NCBI GenBank assembly: GCA_029555415.1 | Contig: JAKPSI010000015.1 | Location: 1-36,153, forward strand | Direction: 5' to 3' | Origin: Bacteroidota bacterium | Lineage (GTDB): Bacteria; Bacteroidota; Bacteroidia; Chitinophagales; Chitinophagaceae | Length of the DNA stretch: 36,153 nt | In this document: in pieces, positions 24,619-31,671 of the stretch | Layout of the letters: the number at the start of each line of letters is the position of its first letter | How positions within the stretch are numbered: the first letter of the stretch is position 1 | Notes under the pieces: model-generated | Seen by the model: the letters and a program-made list of their open reading frames with translations, nothing else | Database searches by the model: none | Told to the model about the DNA's origin: nothing | Program-made: the position numbers and the translations under genes

Positions 24619-25749
24619 ATGTCAAGAGTTTGCCTGTTCCTTATTTGCATGATGCTGTTCAGCAACCTTTCGAAGGCACAACAGGATTCAGCACATAAAA
24701 AACCACTGCGGGTAGCGATCATCGGATTGGTGCACACGCATGTACACTGGATCCTGGGGCGTGAGAAACTTGGCGATATTGAGATCGTTGGCATTGCAGA
24801 GCCCAACCGGAGCCTTGCGGAAGCCTATTCAAAGCAGCATGGTTACAGTATGGATCTGGTGTACAGCAGTATGGAGGAGATGATCGAAAAGACAAAACCC
24901 GAAGCGGTGTTTGCATTCAATACGATCTACGATCACCTGAAAACAGTAGCGTATTGTGCACCACGTGGTATTCATGTGATGGTTGAAAAGCCACTGGCTG
25001 TCAGTCAGGAGCACGCAGAAAAGATGCTGGCACTTGCATCAAAATACCATATTCAATTGCTTACGAACTATGAAACCACCTGGTATGGAAGTAACAGGGA
25101 TGCGTGGAAGATCATCCATGAGGATAAACAGATCGGAGATATCCGCAAGATGGTTTTCCATACCGGCCATCAGGGCCCTATCGAGATCGGATGCAATAAA
25201 GAGTTCCTGGAATGGCTAACTGATCCCGTACTGGACGGAGGAGGCGCGTTGACCGATTTCGGATGTTATGGTGCGGATATCGCTACCTGGATGATGAAGG
25301 GTGAAGCACCACTTTCCGTTTCATGTGTCACACAGCATATGAAACCCGATCTGTATCCTAAGGTGGAAGATGAGGCTACGATCATATTAACTTATCCCAA
25401 AACGCAGGTGATCATCCAGGCTTCCTGGAACTGGCCATTCAGCAGAAAGGATATGGAAGTTTACGGAACGAACGGGTATGTATTTTGCCCCGACCGCGAT
25501 AATATGCTGCTCATGGAAAATGGCAAGCGTCAACAGGATACCGTAAAAGCAGCACCCATGCCGGATGGCTACCGCGATCCCTTCATGTATTTCGCAAAGG
25601 TGATCAGGGGAGATATTAAAATGGGAGCATTCGATCTTTCCGCACCTGCAACCAATGCGATCGTGATGAAAATACTGGAAGCATCGAAGATTTCAGCAAA
25701 AACAGGGAAGACGGTCATTTGGAAAGACTATTTCAGTAAGCAGAACTGA
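24619..25749 (+). CDS. Exported Gfo/Idh/MocA-family oxidoreductase
   Basis: 376 residues from the ATG at 24619, which gives a signal peptide MSRVCLFLICMMLFSNLSKAQ; the frame is open further upstream but those starts (24355, 24559) lack sense as protein. The mature part has a Rossmann NAD(P) fold (LRVAIIGLVHTHVHWILG, then DIEIVGIAEPN) and the EKP motif (VMVEKPLAVS) with the catalytic Lys. The C-terminal domain has GGGALTDFGCYGADIATWMM. It would oxidise or reduce a sugar or cyclitol. A signal peptide is unusual for a cofactor-dependent enzyme but does occur in Bacteroidota members (often with tightly bound NAD). The second glycine of the nucleotide loop is atypical (GLVHTH). Confidence 0.88.
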   Translation: MSRVCLFLICMMLFSNLSKAQQDSAHKKPLRVAIIGLVHTHVHWILGREKLGDIEIVGIAEPNRSLAEAYSKQHGYSMDLVYSSMEEMIEKTKPEAVFAFNTIYDHLKTVAYCAPRGIHVMVEKPLAVSQEHAEKMLALASKYHIQLLTNYETTWYGSNRDAWKIIHEDKQIGDIRKMVFHTGHQGPIEIGCNKEFLEWLTDPVLDGGGALTDFGCYGADIATWMMKGEAPLSVSCVTQHMKPDLYPKVEDEATIILTYPKTQVIIQASWNWPFSRKDMEVYGTNGYVFCPDRDNMLLMENGKRQQDTVKAAPMPDGYRDPFMYFAKVIRGDIKMGAFDLSAPATNAIVMKILEASKISAKTGKTVIWKDYFSKQN

Positions 25750-25825
25750 ACCAGTTTTAAACAGCGATCCGTTTACCACGGGCCTACTTCTCTCGCCGCT
25801 TTTTAAAAAATATATATTTCAGGAA

Positions 25826-25856
25826 TTTGGAAGTTCAGAAAACGTGTTTATATTTG
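25826..25856 (+). promoter_or_regulatory. Bacteroidota-type promoter of the ABC/GntR operon
   Basis: TTTG (25826-25829) and TATATTTG (25849-25856) are separated by 19 bases, an exact match to the TTTG-N19-21-TAnnTTTG promoter pattern of this phylum. Transcription would start near 25861-25864, about 20 bases before the ATPase ATG. Confidence 0.75.
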
Positions 25857-25858
25857 AG

Positions 25859-25880
25859 GTGTACTACTTAACTAATACAC
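25859..25880. promoter_or_regulatory. Inverted-repeat operator, probable GntR (YtrA-type) site
   Basis: A 22-base imperfect palindrome: GTGTA (25859-25863) and TACAC (25876-25880) frame an inner CTA...TAA. It covers the expected transcription start and ends two bases before the ATPase start codon. GntR-family operators commonly have this GT...AC design. The operon encodes a YtrA-type GntR protein, so autoregulation is likely. Confidence 0.65.
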
Positions 25881-25882
25881 TA

Positions 25883-26719
25883 ATGATAGAGATCAAAAAC
25901 ATGACATTCGGGTACAGCCGCAAAAAACTGTTGTACCGGGATCTCAGTCTGAGCCTGGGTTCCGGCCGGATATACGGCTTGCTGGGCAGGAATGGTGCCG
26001 GGAAGTCGACGCTCCTGAAGAACATGATCGGTCTGCTTTTCCCCAAAAGCGGGTCCATCACCGTGAACGATTTCAAACCCGGCAAAAGGCAGCCTTCGTT
26101 CCTGGAAACGATCTATTTTATCCCGGAAGAAGTGTATGTCCCTTCGCTGACCATCAAACAGTACGAAACCCTGTTCGCCCCGTTCTATCCGCGTTTCAAT
26201 ACAACAGAATTCTCCCGATATCTGGATGAGCTGGATGTACGAACGGATGAAAAACTGAACAAACTCTCCTTCGGTCAGCAGAAGAAATTCATCATCGCGT
26301 TCAGTCTCGCCTGCAATACGCCCGTCCTGTTGCTCGATGAACCGACGAATGGTCTGGATATCCCTTCCAAAAAACAATTCCGTAAACTCATCGCATCCGT
26401 CATGAATGACGAGCGGATGATCTTCATCTCCACCCATCAGATCCGCGATCTGGACAATCTGATCGATCAGATCGTGATCGTGGATGAAGGGAGGCTCTTG
26501 CTGAATGAACCAGTGGCGACCATCACTGATAAACTTGTTTTCAAAACAGTAGGGGATATCAGTGAAGCGAATGCACCCTTATACAAGGAAGATACACTCA
26601 AGGGGCTCGCTGTGGTGGAACAAAATCACCATGCGGAAGAGTCCAAAGTGAATCTTGAACATCTTTTCAATGCCGTAACGGAAAACCCCGTCCTGATCCG
26701 TCAGATCTTTCAGTCATAA
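25883..26719 (+). CDS. ABC transporter ATP-binding protein
   Basis: 278 residues from the ATG at 25883; the upstream ATG or GTG-type start at 25844 would place the operator and promoter inside the gene and is rejected. Motifs are complete: Walker A GRNGAGKST, signature LSFGQQKK, Walker B VLLLDEPTNGLD, and the switch His in ISTHQ. The C-terminal extension (about residues 215-278) is typical of exporter-like ATPases of the YtrB/BcrA type. It forms a dimer that powers the membrane protein encoded next. It is the first gene of an operon of four or five that includes its own GntR regulator, a layout known for YtrA-type systems that respond to cell-wall stress. Confidence 0.92.
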   Translation: MIEIKNMTFGYSRKKLLYRDLSLSLGSGRIYGLLGRNGAGKSTLLKNMIGLLFPKSGSITVNDFKPGKRQPSFLETIYFIPEEVYVPSLTIKQYETLFAPFYPRFNTTEFSRYLDELDVRTDEKLNKLSFGQQKKFIIAFSLACNTPVLLLDEPTNGLDIPSKKQFRKLIASVMNDERMIFISTHQIRDLDNLIDQIVIVDEGRLLLNEPVATITDKLVFKTVGDISEANAPLYKEDTLKGLAVVEQNHHAEESKVNLEHLFNAVTENPVLIRQIFQS

Positions 26720-26728
26720 ACCTTTCAT

Positions 26729-27526
26729 ATGAGCGATATTTTCAGCTTCAGGCGCTTTGGCCTGCTATTTAAGAAAACGATACTCGAAAGACCGGTCCAG
26801 TTATTCGGACTGACCGCACTTTCCCTGGCGCTTGTCTTCTTTTCGTACCTGATCGGAAAGGCGCTCGGCGATTTTGAATCCGGTCAGTTTGCTTCCTTCA
26901 TCGTCGGGATCGTGGGTGGCGGTTCCTTCCTGGCTTCCATGGTGTTCAACTACTTTTCATCCAATGCCATGGGCTCTTCATTCCTGACATTGCCCGCATC
27001 TCATTTTGAAAAATGGCTGTGTGGCGTACTGATCACCGGTGTGATTTATGTCGTGGTCTTCCTTCTTTTTTACCGCGCGATCGATACAATGTTCGTATCC
27101 ATCTACCACAACGGATTGGATCCGAACGGACCGTTCTACAAGCAACTCTATGAACAGGTCGGTATCCTTTCTTACGATGACTATGTTCCTCAAAAGGGGA
27201 TCCATATTTTCTTCATTTTCGCAGGTGCCATGCTGTTAGGTTCCTTGTATTTCAACCGGGTCGGCTTCATCAAGGTCGCGCTGATCCTTTGCGTATTATG
27301 GTCAGGACTTTACCTGATCAACCTGCTCATTGCAAAGTCCATGATCCCGAATACGGAGAATGCATTGCCTTTCTTACAGGCTTATATCAATGCGGGTGAA
27401 AGGAAATCCGGCGTTATCACTTTGCCGCTTGGCATGGCCAGAACAGTAACGTATATTTTCAATTATTTCCTGCCAGCCTCGCTCTGGTTACTGACTTTAC
27501 AACGCCTGCGGGAAAAGGAATTCTAA
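26729..27526 (+). CDS. ABC transporter membrane protein
   Basis: 265 residues with about six membrane helices (near 23-45, 58-80, 95-117, 155-175, 182-204 and 235-258). It starts nine bases after the ATPase stop, so the two are cotranscribed and probably form the transporter. The sequence belongs to no family I can name closely; poor conservation is usual for permeases of this operon type. The last helix and C-terminal tail (from about residue 238, RTVTYIFNYFLPASLWLL) were copied by a 226-bp tandem duplication into the next ORF. Confidence 0.8.
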   Translation: MSDIFSFRRFGLLFKKTILERPVQLFGLTALSLALVFFSYLIGKALGDFESGQFASFIVGIVGGGSFLASMVFNYFSSNAMGSSFLTLPASHFEKWLCGVLITGVIYVVVFLLFYRAIDTMFVSIYHNGLDPNGPFYKQLYEQVGILSYDDYVPQKGIHIFFIFAGAMLLGSLYFNRVGFIKVALILCVLWSGLYLINLLIAKSMIPNTENALPFLQAYINAGERKSGVITLPLGMARTVTYIFNYFLPASLWLLTLQRLREKEF

Positions 27527-27664
27527 AACCGACAAAATGGATTTCAGACAAAATCAACCCATGGGCCTGCAGATCGCGGAATATGTATTTGAACAGATCT
27601 TTCTGGATAAGTGGAAGATCAGCGGGCAGTTCACAGGTATCCGTGACTTAGTTGCTCAGATAGA
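27439..27664 (+). repeat. Tandem duplication, copy 1 (permease 3' end + GntR 5' part)
   Basis: Copy 1 runs from the last helix of the permease through the intercistronic spacer into the GntR-like N-terminal half. Each landmark recurs exactly 226 bp later: CAGAAC (27439 and 27665), stop codons (27526 and 27752), and the ATGGATTTCAGACAAAATCA start (27537 and 27763). The copies have diverged to roughly 70-75 percent by eye. Confidence 0.88.
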
Positions 27665-27752
27665 CAGAACGGTTACATTTACTTTCAATTATTTTCTGCC
27701 TGCGGCACTCTGTGTTCTGATATGGAAACTGCTGCAGGAGAAGAAATTTTAA
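27537..27752 (+). CDS. 71-residue chimeric ORF: half GntR winged helix fused to a permease C-terminal helix
   Basis: Residues 1-42 (MDFRQNQPMGLQIAEYVFEQ...) match the N-terminus of the GntR protein encoded just downstream. Residues 44-71 (RTVTFTFNYFLPAALCVLIW...) match the last helix and tail of the upstream permease. The recognition helix of GntR (NPNTVQRAYDFL) is absent, so DNA binding is not expected. The product would be a small, single-helix membrane protein with a cytosolic half-GntR segment. The ORF has stayed open although its copies have drifted, and it sits with normal spacing (10 bp) in the operon. It is either a relic of duplication or a new microprotein that could pair with the GntR or permease. 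Expression is unknown. Confidence 0.6.
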   Translation: MDFRQNQPMGLQIAEYVFEQIFLDKWKISGQFTGIRDLVAQIDRTVTFTFNYFLPAALCVLIWKLLQEKKF

Positions 27753-27890
27753 AACCGATAGGATGGATTTCAGACAAAATCAACCCATATACCTTCAGAT
27801 CGCGGAATATGTCTGTGAACAGATCCTGCTGGAAAAGTGGAAACTGGGCGAGAAGATCATCAGTATCCGGGATATCGCTGTGCAGATGGA
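27665..27890 (+). repeat. Tandem duplication, copy 2
   Basis: Second copy, ending inside the real GntR gene near its codon 43 (TGCAGATGGA). The junction with copy 1 lies at CAGATAGACAGAAC, where a short CAGA-type microhomology could have started the duplication. Confidence 0.88.
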
Positions 27891-28146
27891 AGTGAATCCC
27901 AATACAGTTCAGCGGGCCTATGATTTTCTGCAGCAAAAGGAGATCATCACCAACAAAAGAGGCATCGGATACTTCACGGAAGAAGACGCTATGACGCGCA
28001 TACGGGCTTTCCGTAAAGAACAATTCCTGGAAAATGAATTGCCCACTCTCTTCCGCAATCTTTATCTGCTCGATATCAGCCTCGATGAACTGAAAGAGCC
28101 CTATGCATCATTCGTCAAAACTCATTTTAAAAATAAAAGACCATGA
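27763..28146 (+). CDS. GntR-family regulator, YtrA type
   Basis: 127 residues. The N-terminal winged helix-turn-helix is complete: PIYLQIAEYVCEQILLEKW, ISIRDIAVQMEVNPNTVQRAYDFLQQKEIITNKRGIGYF. The C-terminal part is short (about 50 residues, no ligand-binding domain of FadR or HutC type), which defines the YtrA group. Such regulators sit in operons with ABC transporters and repress them until an envelope stress or ligand relieves them. The probable operator is 25859-25880. The first 43 codons are the second copy of the tandem duplication. Its stop overlaps the next ATG (ATGA at 28143-28146), so the following gene is translationally coupled. Confidence 0.9.
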   Translation: MDFRQNQPIYLQIAEYVCEQILLEKWKLGEKIISIRDIAVQMEVNPNTVQRAYDFLQQKEIITNKRGIGYFTEEDAMTRIRAFRKEQFLENELPTLFRNLYLLDISLDELKEPYASFVKTHFKNKRP

Positions 28147-28859
28147 AACTTACCTCCAAGATATTACTCACCTTCCTGCTGCTCTTCATTGCCGGCCTCT
28201 TCGTTTCCAATGCGGTGATCAAAAGGGAATATGAAAGGGTTGATAAAGGGGATCTGTACTGGAACTATGCGGTGGTGCTGCAACAGCCGTTCCGCCATAT
28301 CAGGATCAACGGTGGCAACGTGACACGGATCGTATATGAACAAAATGCGAAACCCTCCGTCAGGGTATTGAAGTTCTGGCAGGGCTATTCTGCAGGAACA
28401 CTGAAGCCTTATGTGAAGAACGATACCCTCTATTTGGAATTTCCGAATGTTACAAATAATCCCAATGAGCGTGATTGGATGAAATATCAGGCGATGGTGC
28501 GTGTCTTTTCACCGGAGCTGCTCTCCGTCACCGGTTCGGATACCCGTTTCGAAATGCTCGGTGTGAAACAGCCAGATTTCAATGTTGTCCTTTCCGGCCG
28601 TTCCACATTTGAAATGGAAAGTATGCAGACCGAATTCAACTCCCTGAAGATCGCACAACAGGATTCGTCTGAGGTGATCTTTGAAATGTCACCCGACTAC
28701 CGCGCTTCCTCTTCTTTTCATGTTAAACGGGTAGAAGCAAAAGTGACCGGCGTATCCTTACTGGATCTCGGCCATGCGCAGATCGATTCAATTAAATTGG
28801 ATGTAGCGGATAGTTCAGGCATCATGCTTTCGGGAGGAACTTTGAAAAAAAGGTTCTAA
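28143..28859 (+). CDS. Envelope protein of unknown function, strand-rich
   Basis: 238 residues. A single N-terminal hydrophobic segment (KILLTFLLLFIAGLFVSNAVI) is an uncleaved anchor or signal. The rest has regular short strands with DTLYLEF, VLSGRSTFEMESMQ, FNSLKIAQQDSSEV, SIKLDVADSSGIMLSGG, resembling the beta-solenoid of GIN/DUF2807-type domains; this likeness is by pattern only. It overlaps the GntR stop codon by four bases, so it is the last gene of the ABC/GntR operon and may be its envelope component. Confidence 0.75.
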   Translation: MKLTSKILLTFLLLFIAGLFVSNAVIKREYERVDKGDLYWNYAVVLQQPFRHIRINGGNVTRIVYEQNAKPSVRVLKFWQGYSAGTLKPYVKNDTLYLEFPNVTNNPNERDWMKYQAMVRVFSPELLSVTGSDTRFEMLGVKQPDFNVVLSGRSTFEMESMQTEFNSLKIAQQDSSEVIFEMSPDYRASSSFHVKRVEAKVTGVSLLDLGHAQIDSIKLDVADSSGIMLSGGTLKKRF

Positions 28860-28887
28860 TTGTGATTAAAATCCTGATAGAACTAAA

Positions 28888-28922
28888 CTATCACCTGTTA
28901 ACTATTACCTATCACCTGAAAC
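28888..28922 (+). repeat. Period-7 array after the ABC/GntR operon
   Basis: Reads as CTATCAC, CTGTTAA, CTATTAC, CTATCAC, CTGAAAC: five 7-base units with degenerate positions. It begins 29 bases past the last operon stop and runs to the stop of the convergent DUF5686 gene at 28922. Confidence 0.7.
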
Positions 28923-31387
28923 TACTGCCACTTATTATTCTTCCTGTCCCAACTCGTGATACCGATCTTGAACTGAACCGGGTTCCGGAACTGATTGGCT
29001 GCAGATCCAACGATGTAAACGCCGACCTTGAATTTATCCAGTGCGCTAAAAGGCCATTTGAATACCTTTTCTATACCGGCGAACAATTCACCATAACGCA
29101 GATCACGTTCCGGTACCAGCAGGAATCCACCTCCGGCGATCTCATGAAGTCTGAGTTTTTTCAGTAATGGTACCTTATTAAGGATGGCCCCGTTGAATTC
29201 ATGCAGGTAATGTCCCTGGTAAAAACGTTTGAATGTGGGGAAGCTGGAGTCGAGCGACTGGAATGCTTCACTTGGATTGGAGAAGAAGATCGGATCACCG
29301 CGGCGCTGGAACTGATAGTCAACCAGACGAAGGTCCTTTTTGCTGAGGAAAGATCCTGAACGGATCGTATACCTGGAAACGCCTGCTGTTCCAAGTTTCA
29401 GTGTTTGCTCTATGCCATATTCCAGATAACTGAAATCAACCTTACTGTTCAGGAAACCAGGAATGCCCTGTCTGTACAATGCGTAAAAGGTCGGCCATTT
29501 GGAACCCAGTATGACCTTTTCTCTGGGTTCACGGATATAACGCTGGAAAGGGGTGAATTGCAGTTTGATCTTTCCGTACAATGCATTGTAAGGGTTGAAT
29601 GCGACAGCCTGATTATTGTCGAGGTAATTTCCGAAAAGCGTATCGACCTGATGATTCACTTTGTAACTGCTCAGGGAACGCCTCAGCGCGAAATCGATAT
29701 CGGTGTACAGGAACAAACCATTCGCAAGTTCCTGCCCGTGTCCTAACCCGATCGAATTATCCAGATAGAAATTATTCCTGCGTACGAGATTGATCCACGC
29801 ATCACCTTCATAGATATATTTGAAGCCGCGCATCAGTTCGATCCTGAAGAACGCACGGTTGAAGGGGTTATACATCCGGTTCAAACGGATATTGCCGTTC
29901 ACATCATGATTGCGTAATCCGTAATTCAGGGCCGTATATATATTGACCGTCTTCTTTGATTTAAATCCTTTGTTGAAGAAGGCATATCCTCCGATACGTG
30001 CTCCGCCGAATTGGAAAGGCTGATAAACGGCGATGATGGGAGGGAGGATCCAGGTGCGTTCCTCTTTCCGGTTAATAAGGGTTTGACCCATGTACACGAT
30101 CTTCTTCCAGTTCGTTTTGTTGGTAATACGGTCCACAGAATCCAGATAGGCCTTACTGTTCACCACACGATAGATGCTGTCCTTGTATTGAATGAAGCGG
30201 ATCTCTTTTGCGGTCAGCGGTTCTGTACGGGTCTTTTCCCAGAACGAGCTGTCCCGCTCATAAGCCTGCTGTGAAGTAGCACTCACTTCCAGTCCGAAAT
30301 GATTTTTCGGGAATTGTTTCTGCAGACTGAAATCCTGATAATCCGCGATCGTTTCACCGGATAACTTTCCCTTTCCATATCGTGAAGCGTACCGGAACTG
30401 TTGCCGTGTGATCATCCAGGCCTGATCGTTCACGTAGCTGTATTGCTGGCTGATCTCGAACAGATCATATTCCGGTATATGATAACCCGGCAGCACGAAT
30501 CGTGCACTCAGGATGACCCAACTGCTGTCCTGGATCGTCAGCTCACCTTCCACCGTCACATTGCTGAGCTGTTTCGGCTTCATGCTGATCGTGTACAGCT
30601 TATGCCCTCCCTGTGTTGCCGTGTGGATGATCTTGTATTTATAGGCGGAGAGGCCGCTGTAACTAACGGGTGATAAGAAGGGTACAGGCGCCAAACCCGG
30701 CGCTTTCAGCAGATTATTGTACAAATTGAAATTGCCTTCCGTGAGTGAAAGGAAGAACAGACTTTCCGCGTTCCCGCGTTTGGAGACACCGGTCCTTTCT
30801 TCTTTGATCTTCTCATCCGTTTCATGGTCGTAACGCAATGAGATCTCGGCCATGGCCATATGCAGCAGGTCCTTATTCCTGAGATAAGCGGAGTCTTTCA
30901 GCAGCTTCGGATTTTTGTTGAAAACGCCGGCGGAGTCCTGCTGTGTGGCTTTGATATAGACCTGGCAACTGTAAGGGCCGGAGGCGGCCAGTATATTTTC
31001 TTTGTTCCGGATCACATTCCGGATGATCTCTTCCGACCGGTCCTTCAGTTTTCCGCGTACCACCACCTCTGACAGGTTATTGGTTTCTGCCGCTTCCAGG
31101 ATGATATTCTGGGTATAGTTCTTATTGACCACGACCGTGATCAGCTGGCTTTTGAAACCCACCATGCTGTACACGATATCATAACTCCCGCTCTCCAGAT
31201 CCAGCTGGTAACTGCCGTCTTCCTTGCTGAGTGTGGCGACCTGTATGCCCTTGACCTGAATAGTGACCAATGCAAGCGGTTCCAGTTTATTATTGGTGAT
31301 CTTACCACTGATGGAATGTATTTGTGCCTGCAGGGATGCAACTATGAACAGCAGGGGCAGTAGCAGTAAGTTCCGTTGGTGCGGCAT
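28922..31387 (-). CDS. DUF5686 protein with carboxypeptidase-regulatory-like domain
   Basis: 821 residues. A signal peptide (MPHQRNLLLLPLLFIVASLQAQ) is followed by a carboxypeptidase D regulatory-like beta-sandwich (ISGKITNNKLEPLALVTIQVKG... YDIVYSMVGFKSQLITV, about residues 25-105), which is common at the front of Bacteroidota outer-membrane proteins. The rest is the DUF5686 region, with many alternating aromatic/polar strands (NYGLRNHDVNGNIRLNRMYNPFNRAFFRIELMRGF, VDFSYLEYGIEQTLKLGTAG), which fits an outer-membrane beta-barrel. It lacks the TonB plug, so it is not SusC. Function is unknown. It converges on the ABC/GntR operon and shares direction with the propeller regulator upstream. Confidence 0.85.
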   Translation of the reverse strand: MPHQRNLLLLPLLFIVASLQAQIHSISGKITNNKLEPLALVTIQVKGIQVATLSKEDGSYQLDLESGSYDIVYSMVGFKSQLITVVVNKNYTQNIILEAAETNNLSEVVVRGKLKDRSEEIIRNVIRNKENILAASGPYSCQVYIKATQQDSAGVFNKNPKLLKDSAYLRNKDLLHMAMAEISLRYDHETDEKIKEERTGVSKRGNAESLFFLSLTEGNFNLYNNLLKAPGLAPVPFLSPVSYSGLSAYKYKIIHTATQGGHKLYTISMKPKQLSNVTVEGELTIQDSSWVILSARFVLPGYHIPEYDLFEISQQYSYVNDQAWMITRQQFRYASRYGKGKLSGETIADYQDFSLQKQFPKNHFGLEVSATSQQAYERDSSFWEKTRTEPLTAKEIRFIQYKDSIYRVVNSKAYLDSVDRITNKTNWKKIVYMGQTLINRKEERTWILPPIIAVYQPFQFGGARIGGYAFFNKGFKSKKTVNIYTALNYGLRNHDVNGNIRLNRMYNPFNRAFFRIELMRGFKYIYEGDAWINLVRRNNFYLDNSIGLGHGQELANGLFLYTDIDFALRRSLSSYKVNHQVDTLFGNYLDNNQAVAFNPYNALYGKIKLQFTPFQRYIREPREKVILGSKWPTFYALYRQGIPGFLNSKVDFSYLEYGIEQTLKLGTAGVSRYTIRSGSFLSKKDLRLVDYQFQRRGDPIFFSNPSEAFQSLDSSFPTFKRFYQGHYLHEFNGAILNKVPLLKKLRLHEIAGGGFLLVPERDLRYGELFAGIEKVFKWPFSALDKFKVGVYIVGSAANQFRNPVQFKIGITSWDRKNNKWQ

Positions 31388-31666
31388 AGGGCGAAAAAGT
31401 ACAGATAATAATTTATGTTAATGTTTCAGGAAAGGGCTTTTTTGAAGGATTTAACAAAAGAAAGGTAGAAGCTGCAAGCTGCAGGCTACAAGCTGCAAGC
31501 TGATCTGTTCCGCCGGAGCGTTTCTGTTTAATAAGGCTGCTGGCTTCTGGTTATTCGCTGCTGCATCACCGCACTGCCTGGTAATATCATAAAAAATAAC
31601 TGATGATGAAATTCAACTTATATATCCATGAAATGAGACTACAGACTATTGACTATCGACTACCGA
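31388..31666. other. 279-bp gap with two period-7 arrays
   Basis: No gene is seen between the DUF5686 start and the regulator stop. The gap holds the AGCTGCA array (31470-31503) and most of the GACTANN array (31637-31671). The stretch between them (31504-31636) has no clear structure and is AT-rich near 31585-31625. Minus-strand TACTTTTT close to the DUF5686 start is near, but not equal to, a -7 box. Confidence 0.6.
31470..31503 (+). repeat. AGCTGCA heptamer array (intergenic)
   Basis: Units: AGCTGCA, AGCTGCA, GGCTACA, AGCTGCA, AGCTGA. It is nearly the same array as 9846-9880, 21.6 kb away, in the same orientation. Confidence 0.9.
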
Positions 31667-31671
31667 CTACT
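31637..31671 (+). repeat. GACTANN heptamer array overlapping the regulator stop codon
   Basis: Five perfectly phased units: GACTACA, GACTATT, GACTATC, GACTACC, GACTACT. The stop codon of the minus-strand regulator gene (31667-31669) lies in the last unit. The unit matches 9928-9955. Confidence 0.9.
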
